Both the position numbers and the translations under genes were made by a program. A stretch of 50,168 nucleotides of DNA from Pseudobdellovibrionaceae bacterium (GTDB taxonomy: Bacteria; Bdellovibrionota; Bdellovibrionia; Bdellovibrionales; JAMPXM01): contig CANHQR010000019.1 in NCBI GenBank assembly GCA_947462815.1, positions 1-50,168 on the forward strand. Reading direction: 5' to 3'. The notes below the pieces were generated by a model. It searched no databases. It saw only the letters and a list, made by a program, of their open reading frames with translations, and was not told the origin of the DNA. Of this stretch, positions 43,104 to 50,168 are shown piece after piece. Positions within the stretch are counted from its first letter, which is position 1, and the number at the start of each line of letters is the position of its first letter.

Positions 43104-43943
43104 TCAGGACGCCTGTGTCTGTGGTCGATGCAGTGGCCACAAACGATGCGCCGTCTTTTCCCATTCAAATTTTTCGGCCCGCCAAATTCGATTCATGACG
43201 GGTACGAGCGTCGAGAAGATCAAGAGTGACCAGATCAAGCCGTTGGTGCGGAACAATTTAAACTGAATGTAATAGGCTCCGCCTGCGACAAGAGCCGCGA
43301 AGAGAATTCGCGCTGGTCGAGCAACGGGCGTTGTTCGTGGATCTGAGATCATGAAGAAGGTGAATAAGAGTAGTGCGCCGTTCTCGAGACGATTGAGTTG
43401 GATGGGCCAAGGCTCGTGGAGAACCATCATTCGGTAGCCGAGCGCCATTGACCAAAAGGCGAGAAAATAAAGACTCACATCACTTCGCAAGGCGCGGTGT
43501 GAAACAAAGCCACCGGCGATCAGCACGATAAAGGCGATCACAGCGAGAGATCCCCATTGTCCCGCGGCGATCCACACCTCGCCCCCACTGAGGAGGAGAC
43601 ATGCACCGAGGGCGAAGTTCGCTGGGTTGTAAATGTGTCGTCCGTCCCAGCGAAGTGCGAACTTAGAGAGCATGGCGATGGAGCTCCCTGCGATCCACCA
43701 GAGCGGGTTGTTGGATCGAAGTAGCAAGCAAAGTGAGAACGTCGTGATGAGAGCGCTTCGCCACTCGATCTCCGACCACCGCTTTTTGGCCCAAAGTATT
43801 TCTGCGAGAACTTGCGTTCCAAGTCCCGCGGCGATCGTCAAAAAAACTTGCAGGGGCGAGAACTCAAACCCCAGAATCAAGAATCCCAAAACCACAAAGC
43901 TTCCGAGCATGACAATTTGGTAAGTCCGCGCGTCAGTCATCAT
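43104..43943 (-). CDS. RnfD/NqrB-family-like membrane protein
   Basis: The 279-residue protein has about eight to nine membrane helices. The segment H-I-Y-N-P-A-N-F-A-L-G-A-C-L-L-L and the late F-M-I-S-D-P-R-T-T-P are characteristic of the NQR2/RnfD/RnfE family. RnfD and NqrB carry covalent FMN on a Thr in an S-G-A-T or S-x-A-T loop, and I see no such motif here. A role as a cofactor-carrying electron-transfer subunit is therefore uncertain. It overlaps the ferredoxin-like gene by 4 bases and ends the operon that starts with the RND pump. No other rnf or nqr gene is present in the window. Confidence 0.85.
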   Translation of the reverse strand: MMTDARTYQIVMLGSFVVLGFLILGFEFSPLQVFLTIAAGLGTQVLAEILWAKKRWSEIEWRSALITTFSLCLLLRSNNPLWWIAGSSIAMLSKFALRWDGRHIYNPANFALGACLLLSGGEVWIAAGQWGSLAVIAFIVLIAGGFVSHRALRSDVSLYFLAFWSMALGYRMMVLHEPWPIQLNRLENGALLLFTFFMISDPRTTPVARPARILFAALVAGGAYYIQFKLFRTNGLIWSLLIFSTLVPVMNRIWRAEKFEWEKTAHRLWPLHRPQTQAS

Positions 43944-44275
43944 ACGTCGTCTCCTTCAGGTGGGGAGGCCTGGATCTCGGCAAAGCCGAATTCGAGCTGT
44001 CGAGTGGGGTCAAAGAGTTTGTCGACTTGTTGGAGGTCCGTCGGACTCAGCACGCGAGATTTACCTCGGCGTTCGATGCTGAGGCCCTCTCGAGGGCAGA
44101 GCGAGAGACAGGGTACGGGTTCGATTCGCTCGACATCCAAGGCGTCGCGGAGTTTGAGAATGAAAGACCGCTGCTGATCTTCGTGGCCCTGGAGAAAAAG
44201 GTCAGCCCGCGCCTGTTTGAGGCAGGTGATGCAGAAAAGTCCGTTTGGTCGAAGCCGCTGACGGCGCTGCCCCAT
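43940..44275 (-). CDS. Small ferredoxin-like protein (probable 2Fe-2S, thioredoxin-fold type)
   Basis: The 111-residue protein has four cysteines spaced as in thioredoxin-like [2Fe-2S] ferredoxins: F-C-I-T-C-L near residue 14 and V-P-C-L-S-L-C-P near residue 54. Between and after them are charged helices, and the C-terminus is acidic. The region around E-P-V-P-C-L-S-L-C-P-R-E-G matches the second cluster-binding loop of that group. It is cytoplasmic. Its ATG lies 14 bases after the parvulin gene, and its stop overlaps the RnfD-like start. This suggests it passes electrons to, or accepts them from, that membrane protein. That pairing is an inference. Confidence 0.75.
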   Translation of the reverse strand: MGQRRQRLRPNGLFCITCLKQARADLFLQGHEDQQRSFILKLRDALDVERIEPVPCLSLCPREGLSIERRGKSRVLSPTDLQQVDKLFDPTRQLEFGFAEIQASPPEGDDV

Positions 44276-44289
44276 ATGAGCATTGCAGC

Positions 44290-44577
44290 TTAGTCTATAC
44301 GTAGAATCAAGTGATGCCCAAAGTTGCTGCGAACGGGGGTGGACAGCTCACCTATTTTGAGTGCGATGAGGGCATCGCGAAATCGTTCGTCCAGCCGATG
44401 CAGATCCCGACTCAGGTCACCTAAATCACCACCCTTGCGGCCGGATGAACACTGCGAATAGCGCTGCGCCAATTCTTGAAACCGCGCCTCCAGCGCCTGG
44501 CCTTGCAAGCTTTCCAATTTGCGAAGTAGATCCTCGGCCTCGAATCGCTGTTCGACAAGAATATGGCGAACTCTCAT
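44290..44577 (-). CDS. Parvulin-type peptidyl-prolyl cis-trans isomerase
   Basis: The 95-residue protein is a stand-alone parvulin domain of the E. coli PpiC size. It has V-R-H-I-L-V at the start, Y-S-Q-C-S-S-G-R-K-G-G-D-L-G near the middle, and the ending P-V-R-S-N-F-G-H-H-L-I. It has no signal peptide, so it should be cytoplasmic, unlike SurA or PpiD. It isomerises proline bonds. ATG 44577 overlaps the RND pump stop (ATGA) and has GGAG upstream inside the pump gene, so translation is coupled. A link to folding of a neighbour product is possible but not shown. Confidence 0.9.
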   Translation of the reverse strand: MRVRHILVEQRFEAEDLLRKLESLQGQALEARFQELAQRYSQCSSGRKGGDLGDLSRDLHRLDERFRDALIALKIGELSTPVRSNFGHHLILRID

Positions 44578-47500
44578 AAACTGAGCTCCGTGCGGGGCTT
44601 CTTCGATTCAAGTTTCGCTAACAGGAGGTAGATACAGGGTACGACAAATAGCGTGAAAACCGTCGACACCAGGCTGCCGCCGATAATGGTTAAACCCATC
44701 GGAGTTCTTGTCTCTTGCCCGATGTCGTTACCCAAAACCAACGGCAGGGCCGCTGCAATCGTCGCCACGCTCGTCATCAAAATCGGTCGCAACCGCACGG
44801 GACAAGCCTCGACGAGGGCCTTATGAACATCGGGCTCTCCGCGAGCGCGGACTTGATTGGTGAAGTCCACCAACAAGATCGAGTTCTTTTTGGCGATGCC
44901 CATAAGGACGATGATGCCAATGAAGCTAAATAAGTTGAGCGACTCACCAAAAACCCACAAGGAAAGCACTGCACCGGTGAGTCCGAAGGGCAGAGCCATC
45001 AGAACTGAGATGGGGTGCAAGAAGGAGTTGTATTGAATCGCGAGAACCATGTAAGCCACGACAAAGCCCATGATCAAAGCCGTGAGCAAGCTTTGAAATC
45101 CCTCAGCCAATCCAGCCGCGGCTCCATCCAGTCCAAAGCGGTAGTTCTCAGGGAGATACTCCTTGGCAAGAACTTGAGCGCGCGCCAGAGCGGCCTGCTG
45201 AGACTTTCCTTCGCCGACATTGCCGAACACTCCGATGGTTCGCATACGATTGACTCGCGTGATACTTTGGTAACTCTTCGCTGTTTCAAAGCTCACGAGA
45301 TTCGCAAGGGGCACCTGATTGCCAAATTGGTTTCGCACCGTGATTCTGCGCACATCGTCGAGGGTGCGGACAATTTGGTCGCGAACTTTGATGCGAACAT
45401 CGTAGCGACGACCCTCGTTCGTGAAGCGATTGACTCGCAGTCCGGCGATCGCTGTGGTCAGCGTTCGCGCCACCGCATCGATGCTCACTCCAAACTGCGC
45501 CATTTTCTCGCGATCGGGCTTGATGAGAAGTTCAGGGATACCCAGTTTGAAGTCTGTGTCCAGATCCGTCGCGAGACCTTCTTTCTCGAGCTCTTCTTGA
45601 ATCTTCTTGGCGGCATTTTGCAGGGTTTCCAGATTTCCGCCGCTCAGATTAAAGGCTACAGGATAGGAACGGCCGCCGGTGAGACCCCGCGAGGACAAGT
45701 CTCGCATGGTGATCCGCGCCCCTTTGACCTCTTTGAACTTCGCGCGCAGGCGTTCCATGATTTCCAGATGTGTTTCATCCCGTTTGGTTTTGTCCTTGAG
45801 GAAGGTTGGAACCGAGAATTGATTCACCTCCGCATTCGGGCCGCCTGCGCCGACCGTCACGAAATAGCGTTCGATTTGGGATTCTGCTTTGATGACCTCT
45901 TCGGCCGCAATCGCCGCTTCATAAGTTTTTTCGAGCGAAGTTCCCGGGGGCGCTTGGCCGCTGATGAAGATCAGATTCAAGTCTTGTGAAGGTACGAGCT
46001 CCTTATCGATCTTCTTGAAAGAAATCAGCGAAGCCGCAAACAGGAGCGTCGCGATTCCGGTCACCCACCAAGCGCGACGAAGGGCGGCTTGCAAAAGCTT
46101 TTGGTAGAAGGCCGACCACTTTTCAAACGCGTGATCCAGCCAGAGCTCGAATCGATTGGGTTTTGGCGAGGTCGACAAAAATGCCGCCGCTCGCATTGGC
46201 GTGATCGTCACCGCCTCAAGCAGCGACAGCATGACCGCGGCCGACATGGTGATGCCAAACTGATAAAAGAACTTACCGACAACGCCACCCATAAAGATCA
46301 CGGGAATAAACACTGCGACGACCGCCAAAGAAGCCGCGATTGCGGCTCCCAAAACTTCCATCGAGCCATCATAGGAGGCCTGTTCGGCGCTTTTGCCCAT
46401 TCGGTGATGGCGAACAATGTTCTCCAAGAGCATGATCGCATCGTCGACCACGATCGAAATCGCCAGAGTCAGGGCGAGCAGCGTGAAGAGATTGAGCGTA
46501 AATCCGGACCAATAAATAATCGTGAACGTGCCGACGATGGAAGTGGGAATCGAAAAGAGAATATTGAGGGCTGCCTGCCAGCTTCCCAAAAAGAAAAAGC
46601 AGACGAGAATCGTGACCAGACCGGCAACCCAGAGTTTGGAATACGTCGATTTGACCGTCGCTTCTGTTGATCGAGTGAAGTCGACATTGATGCGAAGCAA
46701 GTAGCCTTCCGGCAGCTTGTCTTGGAGCGCGTTCACCCGGTCCGTGACAGCTTTGGAAACGCGAACCTCGTTTTGCCCGCGTTGTTTTCGCACCAGAAGT
46801 GACAAAGCCTCTTTGCCGTCGACTCGCGCCATTCGTCGAATGTCGCTCAAACCGTCCTCGACTTCAGCGACATCACCAATGCGAATGACGGCATCGTGAA
46901 TGATTCCGCCCCCACGCCTTAGAATTCGTACGTTGGCAAGCTCCTCGGGTGTCGCAGCTTCGCCGAGCCAACGCACACGGCTTTCAACTCGCCCGTCACT
47001 CAGCTGACCCGCAGCGGTCTCGATGTGTTGGGTTTGTACGGCATCCAAAACATCGATCAAAGTGAGATCATAACGGCGCAACTTTTCGGGATCGGGCCAA
47101 ATCCTGAGGTTCCGAACAGCGAAACCGCCGATCGACACCTCGCCGACACCCGGAAGGAATCGCAGTTCATCCAAAATGACGTCTTCCGTGTAGGCGATGA
47201 CTTCGCGAATAGGTCGCGGCGCAGCCACCGAAAGGAACATGATCGGATTCTCTTCGGGGTTTTGCTTTCGCACGACCGGACTATCGACGCCCGTCGGCAG
47301 GCGGACCTGCGAAAGAGCGGTCTGCACCTCTTGGAGCGCCACATCCACATTTCGTTCGATATCGAATTCCAAAGTCACAGAGCCGCCGCCTTGGCGAACG
47401 GTCGACCGCATTTGCGTCACACCTTCGATCGCCAGCAACCCCTGCTCGATGGGATCGATGATCTCAGCTTCGACAACTTCGGGAGCTGCGCCTTCATAAC

Positions 47501-47678
47501 TGACTGAAACCGTAAGAACGGGAAAATCCACATCGGGAAGTTGGCTCACGCCCAGTCGGTTGGCGAAGATCGCACCAAAAATGATGAGAGCACTCATCAG
47601 AACCCAAGCAAATACGGGACGTCGAATGGAGAGAGCGATCAGATTCAGTGAGCTTGGCTTTTGTGACGTTTGCGACAT
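44574..47678 (-). CDS. RND-family efflux pump permease (AcrB/HAE-1-like)
   Basis: The 1034-residue inner-membrane protein has the RND layout of 12 helices and two large periplasmic loops. It starts with R-R-P-V-F-A-W-V-L-M and has the proton-relay motif S-I-V-V-D-D-A-I-M-L-L-E-N-I in helix 4. The second half shows G-I-A-K-K-N-S-I-L-L-V-D-F and P-I-L-M-T-S-V-A-T-I. Such pumps export drugs, bile salts or lipids using the proton gradient, with a periplasmic adaptor and an outer-membrane channel. Neither partner is encoded here, so it must borrow them or have them elsewhere. It is first in a leftward operon, followed by parvulin, ferredoxin-like and RnfD-like genes. The substrate is unknown. Confidence 0.96.
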   Translation of the reverse strand: MSQTSQKPSSLNLIALSIRRPVFAWVLMSALIIFGAIFANRLGVSQLPDVDFPVLTVSVSYEGAAPEVVEAEIIDPIEQGLLAIEGVTQMRSTVRQGGGSVTLEFDIERNVDVALQEVQTALSQVRLPTGVDSPVVRKQNPEENPIMFLSVAAPRPIREVIAYTEDVILDELRFLPGVGEVSIGGFAVRNLRIWPDPEKLRRYDLTLIDVLDAVQTQHIETAAGQLSDGRVESRVRWLGEAATPEELANVRILRRGGGIIHDAVIRIGDVAEVEDGLSDIRRMARVDGKEALSLLVRKQRGQNEVRVSKAVTDRVNALQDKLPEGYLLRINVDFTRSTEATVKSTYSKLWVAGLVTILVCFFFLGSWQAALNILFSIPTSIVGTFTIIYWSGFTLNLFTLLALTLAISIVVDDAIMLLENIVRHHRMGKSAEQASYDGSMEVLGAAIAASLAVVAVFIPVIFMGGVVGKFFYQFGITMSAAVMLSLLEAVTITPMRAAAFLSTSPKPNRFELWLDHAFEKWSAFYQKLLQAALRRAWWVTGIATLLFAASLISFKKIDKELVPSQDLNLIFISGQAPPGTSLEKTYEAAIAAEEVIKAESQIERYFVTVGAGGPNAEVNQFSVPTFLKDKTKRDETHLEIMERLRAKFKEVKGARITMRDLSSRGLTGGRSYPVAFNLSGGNLETLQNAAKKIQEELEKEGLATDLDTDFKLGIPELLIKPDREKMAQFGVSIDAVARTLTTAIAGLRVNRFTNEGRRYDVRIKVRDQIVRTLDDVRRITVRNQFGNQVPLANLVSFETAKSYQSITRVNRMRTIGVFGNVGEGKSQQAALARAQVLAKEYLPENYRFGLDGAAAGLAEGFQSLLTALIMGFVVAYMVLAIQYNSFLHPISVLMALPFGLTGAVLSLWVFGESLNLFSFIGIIVLMGIAKKNSILLVDFTNQVRARGEPDVHKALVEACPVRLRPILMTSVATIAAALPLVLGNDIGQETRTPMGLTIIGGSLVSTVFTLFVVPCIYLLLAKLESKKPRTELSL

Positions 47679-47747
47679 GACTCAGCTCAACCAATCTTCG
47701 CCATAGCGTCAATCTCGCAAGCCTCATTTTAATCGGATCGAATCAGC

Positions 47748-48254
47748 CTAGCGCCGAGAGGGCGAAGTCTTAGTGAAAAGTAGAAACCCAAATATTGAGC
47801 TAAGGCCAGAGGACACCGCCACCTTGATCCAAAACGGCGGTTGGTCTCGCATCCAAATGAACCCGATCGAGCTCAAGATGATGAGAGCGGCCACGAGTTT
47901 GTGCCGCAAGGAGACAGAGCGATCGCGTTGCCAGTTTTCAATCAAAGGCCCAAATTCTCTGTGCTCATGAATCCACTTGTGCCAATGGGGCGACGACCTG
48001 GCAAAGCACCAGCCTGAGAGCAAAATGAAAGGTGTGGTGGGCAATAGAGGGAGAACGAGGCCCGCAAATCCAAGTCCCAGTGACACCAAGCCAACAGCCT
48101 TCAAGGCCTTGGCTCGCAATCCCGAGATACCCTGCGACGCGTGTCGGGAGCGAGGCTCGGGTTTCACCCATGTTCCCGATGAGTCCGTCTCGGCCAAAGG
48201 CTCTTGTTGCGGCTTTTGCTCTCGATGTTGGGGTTTGGTTTCCGAATCGGCCAA
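47748..48254 (-). CDS. DUF454 (YbaN-like) membrane protein
   Basis: The 168-residue protein starts at TTG 48254, supported by AAGGAG seven bases upstream. An N-terminal polar region of about 50 residues precedes a DUF454 domain: L-G-L-G-F-A-G-L-V-L-P-L-L-P-T-T-P-F-I-L-L, then C-F-A-R-S-S-P-H-W-H-K-W-I, and later I-E-N-W-Q-R-D-R-S-V-S. Three to four membrane helices are predicted. Members such as E. coli YbaN have no settled function. It lies downstream of a large unknown gene on the same strand, 77 bases away, and upstream of the RND operon. Confidence 0.88.
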   Translation of the reverse strand: MADSETKPQHREQKPQQEPLAETDSSGTWVKPEPRSRHASQGISGLRAKALKAVGLVSLGLGFAGLVLPLLPTTPFILLSGWCFARSSPHWHKWIHEHREFGPLIENWQRDRSVSLRHKLVAALIILSSIGFIWMRDQPPFWIKVAVSSGLSSIFGFLLFTKTSPSRR

Positions 48255-48331
48255 CGCAGGGCTCCTTGAAGAGCGCTAAGTTAGTCGACCGTCCTAGGTC
48301 TGTCAGCTGGAAAGGGAACAGGGAGACTGTC

Positions 48332-50168
48332 TTATGAAGTCTGGGCGGCTTTTTCTTTCGCATATTCTTGGCGAATCCAGGCCCGCAGCTTTTGTTGAAT
48401 GCGTTCCACAGAACCGAAGAACACGAATTCGTTAATCCAGGTCCCGTCGCTCTGGCGTCCGGAACCGACACATTTGACCCAGACACCGAGATCGCCAAAC
48501 TCGAGTGCGTCGGAGAACACCCGGAGTCCCGCGCCTCTTTGTAGGGCGAAGGGCATTTCCAACTCGAGTCCGTATTCCGCGAGGCTGGTACTGGGATAGG
48601 CCTGAGTCAGTGTGGTCGGCATGTGAATGGATGTGAGACGTTCTCGGGTGGCCGCAGGGTGGTGAAAGGCATCGGGAGCCACATCGAGAAACAACTGCGC
48701 GATGAGGTGTCGATCATAGACTTTTCGATGGAAGTAGATCTGCACTACGGCTGGCCCATCCTTCTTGTCCTCAGAAAGGCTTTCGAAGTCCTCAAATCCG
48801 ACGTCCAACTTTTCGTCGACCAAGACAATCAGCGGAGGAACTCGACCAAAGCTATTGAAGATTTGTCGACTCTCGAGTTCACGATGCAAAGTCCGAAGTT
48901 TGAGAGCGCGCGATGGGGCATCGTCTCCGAGAAGATGCAGATCAACGGCAACGGCATCGACGATGACACGAGAGTTTTCATGGGTTCCTGCCATCGCCCC
49001 ATAGGATTTGTCGACGGAGACTTGATCGGTTGTGCTCCACTGGATTTCAAAGCTCGCTGTCGCTTCTCTTTGGCCAACCTCGAGTCGCAGCTGGATCTGC
49101 CACTCGGCTCCTTCAGGGCGTTCCAATGCCGCTTCGAATTGGGCAGGGAGGGGGAGGATCAGTTTTAAGTTGGCGTTCGAGCTTTGACCCGCCGATTGCG
49201 CACTCAGCCATCGCAGTTGCTCTTGCCATTCCTCGAGGTCCTCGCGAGCGAAAAGTTTTTCCCACAATTTGGCTTCGCCACACCAGCGATCGAGACTTTG
49301 TCCCTCAATCGACTCTGTGTCCCCTGCCTTGAGTTCAAGCACAACCTCGTCGGCAAGTCTTAATCTCCCCTGCAGGGGACCCTTCCAAAGTGATGCAGGT
49401 GCAGTTACCAGGGAAATGATATCGATATTTGCGTCTGTCGAGCCCGAAGCCTGCGTTGTCACAGACGGACTTGAAGGCGGAGAAGGCGAAGAGGCGGGCG
49501 CGCTAGCAGTCTCGGTCATCGGGGCTGCCGCGACGGCAGGCGAAGATGCCGTCAGTTGTCCCGAGAATCGCCGCAAAAAACGACTGACACTGGGGAAGCT
49601 CTGCAATCTAAGTTGAGCAATCTCTTCAAGACTGGAGGCCGCGAGCTTTGCCGACATAGGATCTGGATCGATGATGGCGAGGTGAAAGGGCATGAGCTCT
49701 CGAGTCGGATCGCCATGTGCGGGGGAAATTGTGGCGGAGTTCGGCAGCCGCGCTTTTGCTGGGCGGACACTTTTATGTTGTCGGCCCCGCTGATCTTTCA
49801 TCAAGCGTCGAAAGCTCTTGAGTTGTGTGCTGGTGATACCGATCCAGCGCAGAGAGATGCGGTAAGCGGAACCTTCAGGTTCGACATCGATCACCCTTCC
49901 CGCAAGTCGACTTTCGCGTCCCGGTCCGAGTTCAGCGGCATGGAGCCATACAATCTTGCCTCGCTTCAATCGGCGAGGATTCAAGAACTCACCACGAATC
50001 TCGTTGATCTGATCGAGTACGACATCTTTGCCGAGCAAGATTCTCTGCTGGGATGCGCGCCGGAACAGATGCTCGGGCGAGACCTTTTTCCCCTCAGGGG
50101 CGGACCAAAACTGCAACTTTTGCTTGAAGAGCGATGGATCAATTGGCGTCGAAAATATATCGGCGATC
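48332..50168 (-). CDS. Large multi-domain protein of unknown function, N-terminus beyond the window
   Basis: The frame is open to the right edge, so the gene is partial; a TTG at 50116 is probably internal because the sequence upstream of it (I-A-D-I-F-S-T-P-I-D-P-S-L-F) still reads like protein. At least 611 residues are encoded. A small beta-rich domain comes first (R-L-A-G-R-V-I-D-V-E-P), then a receiver-like stretch (M-P-F-H-L-A-I-I-D-P-D-P). A Ser/Pro/Ala linker follows at about 205-240. The rest alternates strands and helices, ending with G-L-E-L-E-M-P-F and W-I-N-E-F-V-F-F-G that faintly resemble a PilZ or flagellar-brake fold. That likeness is weak, and no function is assigned. Confidence 0.75.
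   Translation of the reverse strand, partial: IADIFSTPIDPSLFKQKLQFWSAPEGKKVSPEHLFRRASQQRILLGKDVVLDQINEIRGEFLNPRRLKRGKIVWLHAAELGPGRESRLAGRVIDVEPEGSAYRISLRWIGITSTQLKSFRRLMKDQRGRQHKSVRPAKARLPNSATISPAHGDPTRELMPFHLAIIDPDPMSAKLAASSLEEIAQLRLQSFPSVSRFLRRFSGQLTASSPAVAAAPMTETASAPASSPSPPSSPSVTTQASGSTDANIDIISLVTAPASLWKGPLQGRLRLADEVVLELKAGDTESIEGQSLDRWCGEAKLWEKLFAREDLEEWQEQLRWLSAQSAGQSSNANLKLILPLPAQFEAALERPEGAEWQIQLRLEVGQREATASFEIQWSTTDQVSVDKSYGAMAGTHENSRVIVDAVAVDLHLLGDDAPSRALKLRTLHRELESRQIFNSFGRVPPLIVLVDEKLDVGFEDFESLSEDKKDGPAVVQIYFHRKVYDRHLIAQLFLDVAPDAFHHPAATRERLTSIHMPTTLTQAYPSTSLAEYGLELEMPFALQRGAGLRVFSDALEFGDLGVWVKCVGSGRQSDGTWINEFVFFGSVERIQQKLRAWIRQEYAKEKAAQTS

Overview
The window is a piece of a moderately GC-rich, Gram-negative bacterial chromosome. 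Coding is dense on both strands, and short 4-bp start/stop overlaps are common. Many products are exported: lipoproteins, Tat and Sec signal peptides, a prepilin-like protein, an L,D-transpeptidase, an RND pump and an apparent outer-membrane barrel. This set, together with several exported peptidases and cell-wall enzymes, would fit the Bdellovibrionota/Oligoflexia or another former deltaproteobacterial lineage. That placement is an inference; no rRNA or other taxonomic marker is present apart from rpsN and lon. Starts in the list were moved from the longest reading frame wherever a ribosome-binding site or signal peptide favoured another codon.

Layout. 1-492: edge of an IS3-type insertion sequence abutting a broken PilZ-domain gene. 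745-1510: small unknown genes, one probably frameshifted. 1.6-4.1 kb: CIA30-domain exported protein, secreted fasciclin protein and a divergent LysR regulator. 4.2-7.4 kb: glyoxylate-shunt operon aceB-aceA. 7.6-13.2 kb: GDT1-type transporter, then a leftward run of exported proteins headed by a YcbB-type L,D-transpeptidase and ending with a prepilin-like protein. 13.2-14.2 kb: about 1 kb without a gene, holding a candidate structured RNA with two identical loops on different stems. 14.2-19.5 kb: exported protein with an HExxxH motif, TPR protein, Tat-exported PhoD phosphatase and two unknowns. 19.6-25.7 kb: CLC-family anion transporter, sodB, PAP2 phosphatase, mgtE, apaG, a lipoprotein and an OmpR-type response regulator.

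25.8-32.4 kb: an MFS transporter fused to a barrel-like exported domain and overlapping a glycerophosphodiesterase; an NlpC/P60-like lipoprotein; a lone rpsN with AT-rich repeats upstream; an unknown gene behind lon. 32.4-38.7 kb: lon, rlmE, then a sigma factor translationally coupled to a protein that joins an anti-sigma-like N-terminus, one membrane helix and a YfbK-type von Willebrand A domain. 38.7-43.1 kb: exported CHAP/NlpC-like cysteine peptidase, Cys-rich membrane protein, Na+/H+ antiporter-like protein and exported zinc metallopeptidase. 43.1-47.7 kb: leftward operon of RND pump, parvulin, ferredoxin-like protein and RnfD/NqrB-like membrane protein. 47.7 kb to the end: DUF454 protein and a large unknown protein that runs off the window.

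The most unusual items are the candidate RNA at 13.65-13.89 kb, the MFS-barrel fusion, the sigma/anti-sigma-VWA pair, the CLC protein with non-standard selectivity motifs, and the ferredoxin plus RnfD-like pair without the rest of an Rnf/Nqr complex. No CRISPR array, rRNA, tRNA, prophage or complete mobile element was seen.
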